From Sparassis latifolia (lineage: Eukaryota > Basidiomycota > Agaricomycetes > Polyporales > Sparassidaceae), in contig CM031557.1 of assembly GCA_018466975.1 (NCBI GenBank), forward strand, positions 3,224,001 through 3,288,000: 64,000 bases of DNA. The letters run 5' to 3'. The notes beneath the pieces are model-generated. The model was not told the DNA's origin and ran no database searches. It was given only the letters and a program-made list of their open reading frames with translations. Position 1 is the stretch's first letter; each line of letters starts with the position of its first letter. Made by a program: the position numbers and the translations under genes. Positions 46,180-57,217 of the stretch are shown here, piece by piece.

Positions 46180-47700
46180 CACATATTTCGATCTTCCTTT
46201 GTCTCCCCGAGCACAAAGGTTGCGGTGTAGAGGCGGCGTCACCCAGCGCCGCCAACCCCTCCTGAGACTGCATTGTCCGCCGCCTGTGCGGTATAAAAAG
46301 AGTGCCTGCCTCCTGGTCGAACCTCACCTGAATCCACCGTTTCATAGATCTGCCTCCAAGATACTCTCTCACGATGATGAGAATCCCCTCGATCCGCGCC
46401 GACTCGTCTCGCATCTCACATAACGACAGAGCTCGTACGAGCGTCCGACTGCGACTACGCGATGGAAGCCGGTCTTCAAGGCAACCGCACCTCCTTCAGC
46501 GACAAAGTGCACTCTGGGAGTGGTCATCCAGAGACGTGGTGCCGACTCTGTCAGCGCTTCCCCGTTTTGACGCAGAGAACCACGCGCAATCGCGTTCACA
46601 CACCATGCGACCATCGGAGGAACGGCAGGGGCTGCAATGTGGAGAGCGAGTGAGGTGGAGGATGGCAAAAATGGAGATGGGCACTGGGCATCTCATCCAT
46701 CCACCAACGCAGAGGAGACACATCCCGACCATCTTCATCCTCTGTCCTCTATGGTGTATCTCCACCATCGTTGGGAACTACATCCTCGCAGATGGACGAC
46801 GAAAGAGAATGGAATTGTCCAAGATGCTTGCCGTTGCCGCACCTTGGTGGCGGGAGATGGAGAACGTCCGGCCATTCCCACCGAACCTGCCACCTAGCTG
46901 CACAACGCGATGAGTCTCCGCGTTGTGTGGTCGCGTCGAGGGATAATCTGCACGCAGCTCTGTAACGGCAATTGTCCCTTTTCAGTCGGAGATGGTCTCT
47001 GAAGGTGCGCTACATCGTCCGCGCTCTTCCCATGCCTGTCACCCTGCTGCACGACTACACCGTCACATCGGCCGCTGACGACGTGCGCAACTGGGAGGTA
47101 TCAGCTTCGCGTCAATGGACGCCCACGCCTCTTGTCTTGGGGCCGAGAAGCTTGCACTCCCAACGCTCAGCCTCACCACGGTTATCGCTTGTGAACGTCG
47201 CACTACCGACTGTCCCCTTGTGAGCAGATGATGTGGGTGTATTCCATGGTATTCCGATCACATGTTACTGCTGTCACGGAACCGTTCAAGGCGTGCGTAA
47301 CCTGCTGGGAGAGTTGAGATGGCAGTGATGGAGATGGTGGCGTGGTGTTGGTGAGATGACAATGGTCGGATATGGGAACTGGAAATCTACCAAAGATCCA
47401 ATGGTTTGTGTGGTGTGGAGGACGACGAGAGGGATGGCTCGAGGACGCGCTTTTGTACTGCCCCCGTCTTTGTTGTGGGATATGCCGGGCGGCGGGTCTG
47501 TCTGATGGCGGCGGGACATAGGAAGTATGTCGTACGGTACCTTCCGGTCTGTTTCCTTTATGCTAATATTGTATCATGTATGCACAATGGATTCGTATAT
47601 GTGCCTGTTTCCTTTCGCTCTCTACTTTCACCGCGTTCCAAAGACACGCGCACGCCGCTTGCACGTGACCGTGTGGTTTCTGGCTGACGGCGGCTGGCTA
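46180..47700. repeat. Dispersed promoter-bearing repeat, copy 6
   Basis: It lies 20 kb from the main cluster. It has CATTGTCC (about 46272), GGTATAAAAAGAG (about 46288), GCGCTTTTGTACTGCCCC (about 47446) and the GGGCGGCGGG..GTCTGATGG..GGCGGGA block also seen in copy 4. The TGACGTCA position has degenerated (CGTGACCGTG, about 47664). The plus frame at 46374-46913 follows the TATA box by about 85 nt and could be a gene of unknown type (179 codons, Arg-rich), but composition alone could keep it open. Confidence 0.55.
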
Positions 47701-47862
47701 CTCCGCGATCCATCGCCCGCAACTCCAGTACCGCCATGTATATAGACACACCACAGTCCTCATGCCTATCGACATCGTTTCCGTAATCCACACGTTCATC
47801 TTTCCCCCCTCCAATAACTGTCCCCTTTTCTCGAGTTCTAACGGCTTTTCAACGTCCTCGTC

Positions 47863-49573
47863 ATGACACCAATACTCGTCCTTGACCATTTTTACCTCTC
47901 TATTAGCCTCCTCGTCACCATCGGATATCAGCTCCTAGGCTTCGCTATCGCATGGACGTTCCAGGTGAGCAAGTTGTATTTTTGATGGGAGGTCGGCCGT
48001 TTTTAACGTCATTCTTCCTCCGTGCTGCTAGTTTGACAAGATCACAGACTTCACTGGAGGTGCGTACTCGGTGATTTTCTGTTCAGCAGTCAGGACTCCG
48101 TGTTGACTGCTCATTTGTGGAAGGTTCAAATGTGTTTATATTGTGTGCGTATCTCCCACCATCGGCCAAATCCATACTGTTGATGGAATAATGACATGCA
48201 GCGTTGCTCACTTGGCTTCTCGGTGGCAATTTCTCTGCTCGTAACATTCTCGCGAATGTCTTTGTAATGGTTTGGGCCGTCCGTCTGGCTAGTACGTCAT
48301 GACTCACTTTGTCCGCTCCGTGCTGACAGTAGTGGGAATGAATGCAGCTTTCCTCTTATACCGAGTGCTTAAGTATGGGAGCGATAGTCGTTTTGATGAT
48401 ATACGTTCGCATTTCTTCAAATTCCTCGGTATGTGCAGACTCCTTGTTCCTACCCATATTCGGCTGACATTATGTTATCGCAGGATTCTGGGTCGGTGAG
48501 TCATTTCCACCTCTGTGTGGCGAACATGGCTCATTTGTGCGTTATACTTATCCTAAGGTCAAATAATTTGGGTAAGCACGAACCGACCTTCAGACTCACA
48601 GTCTACCGATGCTATATTGACCCTCTTAGGTATGGACGATCTCGCTTCCTCTGACAATCCTCAACTCCCCCGCGCTTTCGGGGCGTTCATCATATGCGGT
48701 ATGGGGCAAGGCGACCGACATTCTTGGCGTCATTTTCTTCTGGATTGGTTGGAGCTTTGAGACTTCTGCGGACCTTCGTAAGGTCAGTGTCCAACTTATC
48801 CGATGCGCGTCTATCAACCGCTCATTCGTTGCTTGCGCAACTTGTAGTTCATGTACAAGGCCTCAAATCCGCCGAAGGACAAGCCGATCGATGTATGTAG
48901 TTCGTATTTATGTGATGTCTCATACCATTTCTGATATTCTACGTGACAAGTAGGTCGGCCTATGGAAGTGGTCACGCCATCCGTCATATTTCGGCGAGTG
49001 AGTATCAAGTTTCTCTTATAATTACTGGACGAATCTTATCTGAAAACGTGTCAGGATGCTCTGCTGGTGGGGAATCTGGCTCATCTGCGTCACTCCTAGT
49101 CTGCACGGCAGCCTCAGCCCATCTACCAAGGCTGCACAGTATGGTGCTGTCGTGTCCCCGCTTTTCACCATGTCGTACGTTTCATTGATCTGACGTTCTT
49201 ACCACTCACCGTTAAACTCCTCCCTCCACCCAGCTTGCTCCTCTTCGCTTCTGGCCTCCCGACTGCGGAGAAGCCGCAAGCGCGCAAGTTCTACCTGCTG
49301 GCGTACCCTCCGCCAGGATCCGAGGAAGACCACAGCTCGGCGACGCGCAGGACGGTTGAAAGTAACGTAGAGGACGACAGCTCCACCACGCCCGTCGCAA
49401 GGCTCGCTGAGAGCTCCGCGTGGGAGAACTACCAGGCGTACCGCGCGCAGACGTCCATCCTGCTCCCGCTCCCGCCCGCACTCTACCGCCACCTGCCGAG
49501 GTTTGTGAAACAGACGATCTTGTGTGACTGGCCGATGTACGAGTTCAAGCCGGAGCGGGATCTGCAGGGATGA
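47863..49573 (+). CDS. DUF1295 family integral membrane protein (steroid 5-alpha-reductase-like fold), 349 aa, 12 exons
   Basis: Exons are 47863-47964, 48032-48059, 48124-48144, 48202-48291, 48348-48428, 48484-48495, 48558-48571, 48630-48782, 48848-48892, 48954-48997, 49055-49174 and 49234-49573. They total 1050 nt and every phase fits. Family signatures in order are FDKITDFTGGSNVF, ARNILANVFVMVWAVRL, FDDIRSHFFKFLGFW, WVWTISLPLTILNSP, the hallmark LWKWSRHPSYFGE, and FASGLPTAEKPQARKFY. Hydrophobic helices lie between them. DUF1295 (PF06966) proteins resemble 3-oxo-5-alpha-steroid dehydrogenases and isoprenylcysteine methyltransferases; the substrate is unknown. Exons of 12, 14, 20-30 nt are unusually small. 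The C-terminus ends at ERDLQG because of one extra base compared with the duplicate at 55.1 kb, whose frame continues EWFEPRGD. Confidence 0.88.
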
Positions 49574-50215
49574 GTGGTTCGAGCCTCGAGGGGATATTTC
49601 TTGGTGCCTTCATAGGCCACTGCCTGCAGATGTAATGTATCTTGTGTTTGCCTCTCTGCTTCACCGTCACAGAAATGCTTCTTGGTTTTGAAACTGCACT
49701 TATGTCACTCGTAATGCGAGCACCGTCCGCACCAGTATAAAATATTCGCCGCCCTCACGTTCTCTAGCAGACCTTTCAACTTCGCGCCGACTACGATGGG
49801 CACTCACCATGCTCACTTCGAATATACTCTCCTTCCGCGCTCGTGTTCGTGCCCCACAATCCGGTACTCCATCACCCTGCAACGGCAGAGGATCAATCAA
49901 CTGCTGCACACGGTCGCGCGCAGCTCGAACGTCGAAGTATATCACGGATAGCATACTCCTATAATTCCTCTACTGCGCATCGTCTACCAGGCCGATTCTG
50001 CCCTAGTCCGTGAATATTACAGCGCGCCGAGGTGAAAAACGCATGAAGATATGTCGTCACTGCGGCACACCCGTAAATCTCAAAATAATCCAATGTTTCG
50101 TCGCGCTTCCATTACAACACTGTCGACAGAACGCCAAATGAGCGCGTGGGAATAATGACCGTGCGAACGACGACAGCAGGTTCCAAGCACAAGGTCTAAA
50201 ATCGTCATCATACTT
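49574..50215. other. Intergenic between convergent genes
   Basis: It holds the 3' flanks of the DUF1295 gene and the sedolisin gene. The first ~130 bases are shared with the 3' flank of the partial duplicate at 55.2 kb. Nothing coding is seen. Confidence 0.5.
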
Positions 50216-52662
50216 CTACGGCAGTGAGAGGAAAAGCTCGAGCAATCTCGGGTAGTTGGGCGTGCCAAGGCCCGTAACCGGGTCCCAGCCTCGCTCAGCA
50301 TAGAACCCAACAGTGCCGCAGCCCGGATTCGTGCCAGTCGTGATGTCATTGAACGCTTCCATGCCGCGGGGCGTGTAGATCTGCGTGACGGAGAAACACA
50401 TCGCTTCGGTAAGCTTTCGACGGAATGGAGGAGTCGGACGTACCGTAGGGTTGATGAAGCCCATCGGGCCCTTTCCGACAGCAAGGCGAGCGTCATTAAC
50501 GGCGGAGAGGATGGCGGCTGAGACCGGGGAAGAGCATGACGTTCCGTAGACCAACATGTATTCGCTCTGGATGGCGACGACGTAGTTTGCACTGCAGGTA
50601 AGCATCAGTGTGAGCCCTCATGTCTCAACCCAGTAGTGAGGGACCGTACCCATTCGCAGAGATGTCGGGGAATGCACGCGACGTGCCGGTCGAGTTCCAG
50701 ATGTCAGCAGGGTACGGTGGGGGATAGTTCGCGAGGTATGACTCGACTGCTGTCTTCTGGTACGACGGCATGGCGAACATGTTTGAGAATCCTCCGCTGG
50801 AGTAGATCACTTGCTCGCACGCGCTTTCAGGCTCGAGAACCTATCCGGTTGACCTGAGTAGTGAACTACGGCCGTACAGCGCGAAAATACGACATACCGT
50901 GGAATTTGGGTTGACCTGAGTAGCACCGACACTCGTAATGTACGGGCAGGTCGAGGGGAACGTCGGACTGAAGATTGGTGCACCCACGGCCTGGGTACCG
51001 TTAGGGTATAGGCAGGTATTGTTGTATCCCGCGACACCGTAGTCACCAGATGAATAGAGGATGGTCATTCCCATAAGACCAAGCTGTAGAGAGTTCAAGT
51101 TTTGCAGATTGTACAACAGCATATTCACGGACCTTCGCATACTCAGCACACTGGCGCTCCATGTAGAATGGCGTCAAATCGGCCTCATCATATGAGTACG
51201 AAGTGGACATGACGTAGGCAGGCGTGACAATGCCACAAGATTCGGGACCTGGGAATACATGTCATCAAAGGCCCCGGCGAGAACTGCAATTGGCATCTTT
51301 ACCTTCGTAACCGCCGCCATAGGGATCAGGATAAATACCGTCTTGTGTGGGATCATCACCACCCTCAAATGTGCAGTAAGACGCATCAAGAGCGTCGAGC
51401 AGGTTATTCAACGAAGCGCCTGTGTACTCAGACCATAAATCGGACATCTAAATGACTGAAAAGACGAGCTAATAACCTTCGACCATGTCTCCCGTTTGAT
51501 AGAGCGTAACGGTCTGCTCGGGGCCAACGAGCGACATTGAATACTGAATGTCCAGATTCGATTCTCCGTTGTAGTTGAACCCGGTATACTCAGTTTGAAC
51601 ATAACCTTCGAAGACACGTCAACAAAGGCGAATTTAGCTAAGGTGAACATAACTTGCCTCCGTCAATAGACACCATGTACGGTCTCTCGCCAACCTGACT
51701 AGGCGAAAAATTGCCGAAGAACATGTCCAGGTCTGCCGCAGTATAAGCTTGAGGCGTATACTCAACTAGTGGATGGTGAGTGCAACAACTGTGGAACTGA
51801 GCTGTTACACCTACCGATCGCGATGGAATTTTTGTCCGCGGCCAAGGGAATATACTCGAACTCATACAAGGCGCGCAAGCAATCCGGCGTGATCTGCTTA
51901 TCGCACTCTTCAAGTTCTGTAAATATTTGCTGTTGGCGATTCAGCTTCAGCGATGTGGGAAAATACAATAAAGGGGATGAAATTGAAACTCACCTGGATC
52001 GTACCCGTAGTTTTAGGAAAACTCGCGCCGAAACCGGGCAGGCCAATGCTCTTAGCCGTTTCGGGCCCGCGTTTCTCAAAACGGTGGGTCTCGCGCTTAT
52101 GCTTGACGTCGAAGTGAAGCGTCGAAGTGATGAGCTCGACGTGCTTGGAGACATGCTCTGGCAGATGGTACCTCTCGGCGCACGCGACGTGCTCGCGCCC
52201 GCCCTCCTCCTCGCCGAACTGGTAGATATAGTACTCCGTTCCGAGGAGCACCTCAGCCTCTGCGATGGTCACATCAGCCTGGATCCACGAGCCGCCCTTG
52301 GTGAGCTTGATTCGTTCTGCGTCAAGTCCGCTTTCCACCAGCCATGCACGAACGGTGTCGATGGTCTCCTGAGACGGGCGGAAGGTGTCTGCGACTTGCT
52401 TCGCACTCCAGTGCTTGCCGAAATTGGGGGACTCGGGGTGCGAGACGTCTAGTAAAAGCGCCTCGAGATTGTCAAGATTAGACTGGGAAAGGCCGATGCG
52501 GAGTGGGAGGACGGTGGAAGGTTCTGCGCGGCGAACAGGGCGCCAGCCTGCAGGGACGCTCCGGCGGGATTCGTGGATGACGCGAGGAGAGACGGAAGCA
52601 GATACCAGGAGAGCAGAGAGTCCGAGGGCTACAAGGGCGAAGAGACGAGTGGTGGGCAACAT
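50216..52662 (-). CDS. Sedolisin-family serine-carboxyl peptidase (tripeptidyl-peptidase-like), secreted
   Basis: The start is ATG at 52662 because MLPTTRLFALVALGLSALLVSA is a clear signal peptide and a TATA-like CATAAATAC lies about 40 nt upstream. An upstream in-frame ATG would bury both. The prodomain follows (NLEALLLDVSHPESPNFGKHW). The catalytic core has the Glu/Asp pair in NGESNLDIQYSM, the oxyanion Asp in YSSGDYGVAGY and the nucleophile in YGTSCSSPVSAA. It ends with the calcium-site region DITTGTNPGCG...GWDPVTGLGTPNYP. Several short introns interrupt it. One (51606-51657, 52 nt) must be a GC-AG intron (G|GCAAGT...CGAAG), because reading through meets a stop. All catalytic residues are present, so it should be an active acid protease used for extracellular protein digestion. 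Confidence 0.9.
51606..51657 (-). other. GC-AG intron in the sedolisin gene
   Basis: The minus strand reads GACGGAG|GCAAGT...TTCGAAG|GTTATGTTC. Skipping these 52 nt joins SIDGG to YVQTEYTGF in frame, as expected for the family, while reading through gives a TAG. GCAAGT is the standard minor-class GC donor. Confidence 0.7.
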
Positions 52663-52696
52663 GCCTCGTACGATGACAAGTAGTGTACGAGACCCG

Positions 52697-52706
52697 TTGT
52701 ATTTAT
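52697..52706 (-). promoter_or_regulatory. TATA-like box of the sedolisin gene
   Basis: The minus strand reads CATAAATAC about 40 nt before the ATG at 52662. Confidence 0.4.
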
Positions 52707-52735
52707 GCTCCGGGGCACCGTCGCTGCCTCTGACG

Positions 52736-52815
52736 AGTTTCATGACGGCTACTCTTAATAAACTGATGTCTTCCTCAGAGCAGTTTCATGACGGCTATTC
52801 TTAATAAACTGATGT
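52736..52815. repeat. Two direct repeats of 34 bp upstream of the sedolisin gene
   Basis: AGTTTCATGACGGCTA then CTCTTAATAAACTGATGT at 52736-52769 recurs with one change at 52782-52815, a period of 46 bp. It lies just upstream of the TATA-like box of the minus-strand gene. TTAATAAA within it could also be read as an A/T-rich element on the plus strand. Confidence 0.75.
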
Positions 52816-52824
52816 TGTCCTGAC

Positions 52825-54220
52825 TGCATGGACCGGTCAATTGAGACTCTGCGACGTGAGAGAGGATTAGGCACGTACTTACACAACCTGCACTTGAGAC
52901 CCTCCAGGATTTGGATCCCTAAGTGAATGTAAGGTTTTGGTTACTTCGGCAAGTAGAAACTGTGTTTCATCTGCAAATGGTTGCTCTGTACTGAGCACGA
53001 AATTCATCAATTGTCGGGGCAGTAACTTTGAGTTGGTCTCCGCGGGTGCTGCCTGAAAGGTCGGGAAACACGCGTTCAAAACGGTTTCCAGCCATCTGTC
53101 GCAGTGATATTTCCGATCGGATACCCGCCGGCATACATTCGAACGGGACAGCTGATCTCTGAAGGAAAATGATGCCCTTCAACAGAATTTCGACCTACCA
53201 GTACGCGGGTCCACGTATAGATCTCGCCGTGTAGTTGGAAGCATGTCGCAGGAACAGGCCAAGCGGCTCACGCACAAGAAGACCTTAGTCCATTCGGCGC
53301 AGTCCTAGGCCATGAGTCGCGTTGAACGCTTTACGGGCAATCAGTGGTTACCCCAGAGCGATATAAATAGAGTGCTTAGACGTACTCCATTTGGTTGGAC
53401 CTGCGAGCGTGCAGGGGTGTTTCGAAAAGCTGATAATATACGAAGTAGACCGGCCTTGACCTCAAACCGCGAAACTCGGCTGATCTTCAAATATACTGTA
53501 TTCCACTTCGTGTCACCATCTGTAGAGTCTCCTCATCAAAAATACCCAGTAGGACAAGTTCGGAGACAGAACAGGAGTAAACCACGTACTTACCTCAGTA
53601 CAATACCACGCACACCAAATTCGTCCCCTTCAAATCAATCCGGGTGCGCAGGATCATCAATGTAGCTTCCGACTGCTTCAACGTCCACAGCCTGACACGT
53701 GAAGCACACGCGACAATACCTGACAAATATACGCTATCTGAGTGGGTCAGTACCGCGCAAGTGGTAGTTTTACCATGACGCGTGGACGGTCGCAATGAGT
53801 TATGCGTCTAGCTCAGCATTTATGTCCACGCGAGTTCGAATAAGGACGGTTATTTAATATCGGGGATGTTCGGTCGTCTACTCTCTGTGCACCTTCTGAA
53901 CATGACGGTGCAAACGATGAGTACGTCGGATCTGTCAATAACAGCAAGCCGGACATGAATGGCCCCCCCAGTAGGGAACACAACTAAAAGAAGAAACACA
54001 GCCCGCGGATGGGCACTGGCCACGAGTAAGGTCGCCCAATGGGGTCAGGTCAAGTTTTGGCATTTGACGTGTCTCGGCAAATAGAATATCGGCGCCTATT
54101 CGGCATCGTCCGAGCGCTGTGCGCACACCGCACGTCGGGTGGCGCTCGTCACGTCGTTGGCGATGAGCGCGACTGTCTCTTAACTTTCTCGCCAATTCTG
54201 GCCTTTTTTATTCTTCATAT
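52825..54220. other. Intergenic, short frames only
   Basis: Minus frames at 52879-53182 look weakly coding (FERVFPDLSGSTRGDQLKVT) but have no family motif and no closing exon chain. The rest holds nothing recognisable. Confidence 0.35.
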
Positions 54221-54224
54221 ACAT

Positions 54225-55176
54225 ATTTTTCATCATACGCAGCATGGAGCAAGGCGACCGACATTCTTGGTGTCATTTTCTTCTGGATTGGTTGGAGTTT
54301 TGAGACTCAGTCTGCAGACATGCGTAAGGTCAGTGTCGCACTTCCCCAATGCGTGTCTATCGACTGCTCATTCGTTGCTCGCGCAACTTGTAGTTCATGT
54401 CCGAAGGACAAGCCGATCAATGTATGTCGTTCGTACTTGCGCAATGTTTCGTACCATTCTGATATTCTACGTGACAAGTAGGTCGGCCTATGGAAGTGGT
54501 CACGCCATCCGTCATATTTTGGCGAGTGAGTGTCAAATTTCTTTTATAATTACTGGACGAATCTTATCTGTAAACGTGTCAGGATGCTCTGCTGGTGGGG
54601 AATCTGACTCATCTGCGTCACTCCTAATCTGCACGGCAGCCTCCGCCCATCTACCAAGGCTGCACAGTATGGTGCGGTCGTGTCCCCGCTTTTCACCATG
54701 TCGTACGTTTCATTGATCTGACGTTCTTACCACTTACCGTTAACTCCTCCCCTCCACCCAGCTTGCTCCTCTTCGCTTCTGGCCTCCCAACTGCGGAGAA
54801 GCCGCAAGCGCGCAAGTTCTACCTGCTGTCGCACCCTCTGCCAGGGTCCGAGGAAGACTACAGCTCGGTGACGCGCAGGACGGTTGAAAGTAACACTGAA
54901 GATGACAGCTCCATCACGCCCGTCGCGAGGCTCGCTGCGAGCTCCGCGTGGGAGAACTACCAGGCGTACCGCTCGCAGACGTCCGTCCTGTTCCCGCTCC
55001 CGCCCGCACTCTACCGCCGCCTGCCGAGGTTTGTGAAACAGACGATCTTGTGTGACTGGCCGATGTACGAGTTCAAGCCGGAACGGGATCTGCAGGGTGA
55101 GTGGTTCGAGCCTCGAGGAGATATTTCTTGGTGCCTACTTCCTGCAGATGTAATGTACCTGTTTTTGCCTCTCTGA
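54225..55176 (+). pseudogene. Partial 3' duplicate of the DUF1295 gene
   Basis: Homology to the intact gene starts abruptly at TTCATCATA (54228 here; 48688 in the intact gene), inside its exon 8 (ATDILGVIFFWIGWSFET), and runs through the last exon and about 100 bases of 3' flank. The first seven exons and the promoter are missing. The exon after TTGTAG has lost 17 nt (TTCATGT|CCGAAGG), which breaks the frame, while the last two exons stay open (54763-55176, ending EWFEPRGDISWCLLP). Intron positions are conserved, so it arose by DNA duplication, not retrotransposition. The sedolisin gene lies between the two copies. Confidence 0.82.
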
Positions 55177-55695
55177 GTCGCCATACGCGGCACACAGAAT
55201 GGTTCTTGGTTTTGAAACTGCACCCCACTCGTATGCACTTGCTTCCGCAGCGCACCGTGCCGTCGGAGCCACTGACGCGACGCGTCGCGTCACGTTCACG
55301 TGCCACGCGTTGCCACGTTGCCGAAGGTGTCAACGAAGTATCCAGAAGTCTCCACCGTTATAACGCGCTTCCCAGTCGTTTAGTGCCATGTAATCTGTTC
55401 TCATACTGTGGCATAGCACAGAGCGGAAGCGTTTAAACACATAAAATGAACGAATTTTGTAACCCCGTGAAATGCATCATAAACCAAAGCTCGTGATCTT
55501 TCAAGTTCGAAATGGACTCGGAATGTGGTTGCAGTTTCAAACAAGCCGGTGCGACGAAGCCGACGAACTTAAAATGTCGGTATCTCATGTGTGAGTCACT
55601 TCATCCACATTTGTATTGGCGCTTTAGGCTTTGCGCACAAACCTCGGCCGGCCGACGAACAATGCCACTTCACACGTGCATGTTGCTCCTCTGAA
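55177..55695. other. Intergenic, promoter region of the next gene
   Basis: It begins with 3' flank shared with the intact DUF1295 gene. No gene is seen. Confidence 0.45.
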
Positions 55696-55704
55696 GTATA
55701 TAAG
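55696..55704 (+). promoter_or_regulatory. TATA box of the 209-aa gene
   Basis: GTATATAAG lies 74-82 nt before the ATG at 55778. Confidence 0.55.
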
Positions 55705-55777
55705 ACGGTCTCCCATTTCACCAACCGGCGCCTCTCCACGAGCCAACCGACCACTACCATCTTCAACTGTCTGCACG

Positions 55778-56407
55778 ATGTCGTCGCACTCATCGACTTC
55801 GGCGAGCCAGACTATTGCACGCCGCCGTGTTTTTAAAGAAGACGTTCCTCCTCGTCCATCTTCTGGATCATCCCTCTCATCCTCTCGTGTGGCCAAGTCA
55901 CCGAGCTCGCTAAAGCGCTATTCTACGGAGTGGGATTGTCCCAGTCCAGCCAAGATCAAGCCAAACAGGCGCTCCAGTCTTGCGCGTGCGCCACTTGGCT
56001 CACTGTTGGATGTGAGCATCGACGAAGAAGATGACGAGAATGAAGAGGTCGAAGTTGAAGGACGCAGCCTACTTCCACCAGCGGTCTCGCGCGCGCCACA
56101 GGCGTCGGATGCCAAAAACTTGAGGTGGCTTGCACCAACTTCCGTTTTGAAGGAGTCTGATGGGCCTCTGCGCCCCTCACTCGGTTCCGTGACGGTGCAG
56201 CGCCAACGTACTCGTGCGTCGCCGCCCTCTCCGCTGCGGCAGCTCGCGTCGTTCACGAACGAAGACCGGAAGCGGGTTCCTAGCTCCTCCACTCGAGATG
56301 CGTATCGCTCGAGAAGACGTGCAGGGGGCTCGTTCAGCGCCGTGTTTTCAAAACTGCAGGACAGGGAAGGTGGCGAGCATGGAGCGGTTGAAGACAAGTC
56401 AGCGTAG
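55778..56407 (+). CDS. Hypothetical serine/arginine-rich protein (209 aa, no intron)
   Basis: No family is recognised. The start at 55778 (MSSHSSTSASQTIARRRVF) is supported by the TATA box about 75 nt upstream. The frame is open further upstream, but that part overlaps the promoter. The protein is Ser/Pro/Arg-rich. It has an acidic block (SIDEEDDENEEVEVEG) near residue 75, conserved-looking SPLRQLASFTNEDRKRVPSS near residue 150, and a basic end region (YRSRRRAGGSFSAVFSKLQD). It is probably disordered and possibly nuclear. The arrangement (TATA, no intron, acidic block, basic tail) resembles the gene at 28.4-29.1 kb, but sequence similarity is not evident. Confidence 0.6.
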   Translation: MSSHSSTSASQTIARRRVFKEDVPPRPSSGSSLSSSRVAKSPSSLKRYSTEWDCPSPAKIKPNRRSSLARAPLGSLLDVSIDEEDDENEEVEVEGRSLLPPAVSRAPQASDAKNLRWLAPTSVLKESDGPLRPSLGSVTVQRQRTRASPPSPLRQLASFTNEDRKRVPSSSTRDAYRSRRRAGGSFSAVFSKLQDREGGEHGAVEDKSA

Positions 56408-56792
56408 GAATGGCTTTTCGTGCTATTTATCGTGGAACCGCGACTGGTGTAACTTCCTGGCGCGTGTATGATTTCTATCGTTTGTATTCGCTGCAATGAC
56501 ATGAATGAGAGGGCCCTTCTATTTTTCTATGACGAGTGTAATCAAAGCGTCATTCAACGACTATACACTTACCATACGTCCCAAGTTTTCTCCGACGCTC
56601 CCCCTCGCCGTGGCATGTTTCTCAACTAGGCTCGCTACCTGTCCCAAATTGTGTTCCACAGCTTGAGAGATACCGACGTTGATTGCGAATCATGCCAGTA
56701 CTAGTAAATGCACAGCAACGCTTGCGCTTGCGCGTGCATCGCATAGCCTAAGTACAGCCTAAGTACGGAGCAGCTCACTCATTCGGGAAACT

Positions 56793-56913
56793 TTTTTTTT
56801 TTTTTGGAGGAGCATAGGGCTGGGGCAACATGGACAACGTCAGCCCCCCAGCTCAGCTAGGGTCAGGAATTACACCATTTTAAAGTCCTACCGCGTTTAC
56901 GCACATCTACACG
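56793..56913 (-). mobile_element. 5'-truncated LINE tail (121 bp) with poly-A and target-site duplication
   Basis: On the minus strand the insert ends GCTCCTCC followed by 13-14 A, the same end as the LINE at 7.5 kb. It is bounded by the 13-bp direct repeat CATTCGGGAAACT (56780-56792 and 56914-56926). Poly-A at one end, 5' truncation and a target-site duplication are the hallmarks of target-primed reverse transcription. The body also carries a GGTAGGAC..CTGACCC..AGCTGAGCTGG stretch able to fold. Confidence 0.82.
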
Positions 56914-57217
56914 CATTCGGGAAACTCTTCAGTACATGAGTTGCGGATAACTGAACGGAAGGACGTAACAAGACTGGATAAATTCCCGGGACGCTCGCGA
57001 GCGCAGGAGAGACGCCAGATGTAGATTTGCTCACCGTTAGTCTATTGGCATGTGCGCGTATACAATGTGCACTCAGTAGCAGGCTGTAAGAGCAGGAGAG
57101 CGGGTGCATACAGACGTGTCCAGAGAATACAGTATGAAATATGAAGAAAATACCAGTGGGGCGATCATCATTCTACGCCCGAAACAGGTTCCCGGGCCGA
57201 CAACTGTAGTTTGGATG

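Noticed and set aside
49212..49492. Minus-strand frames of about 90 codons
   Set aside because: Antisense shadows of the last DUF1295 exon.
55918..56502. Minus-strand frame of 194 codons
   Set aside because: Antisense shadow of the Ser/Arg-rich gene, open because of Ser/Arg codon bias.
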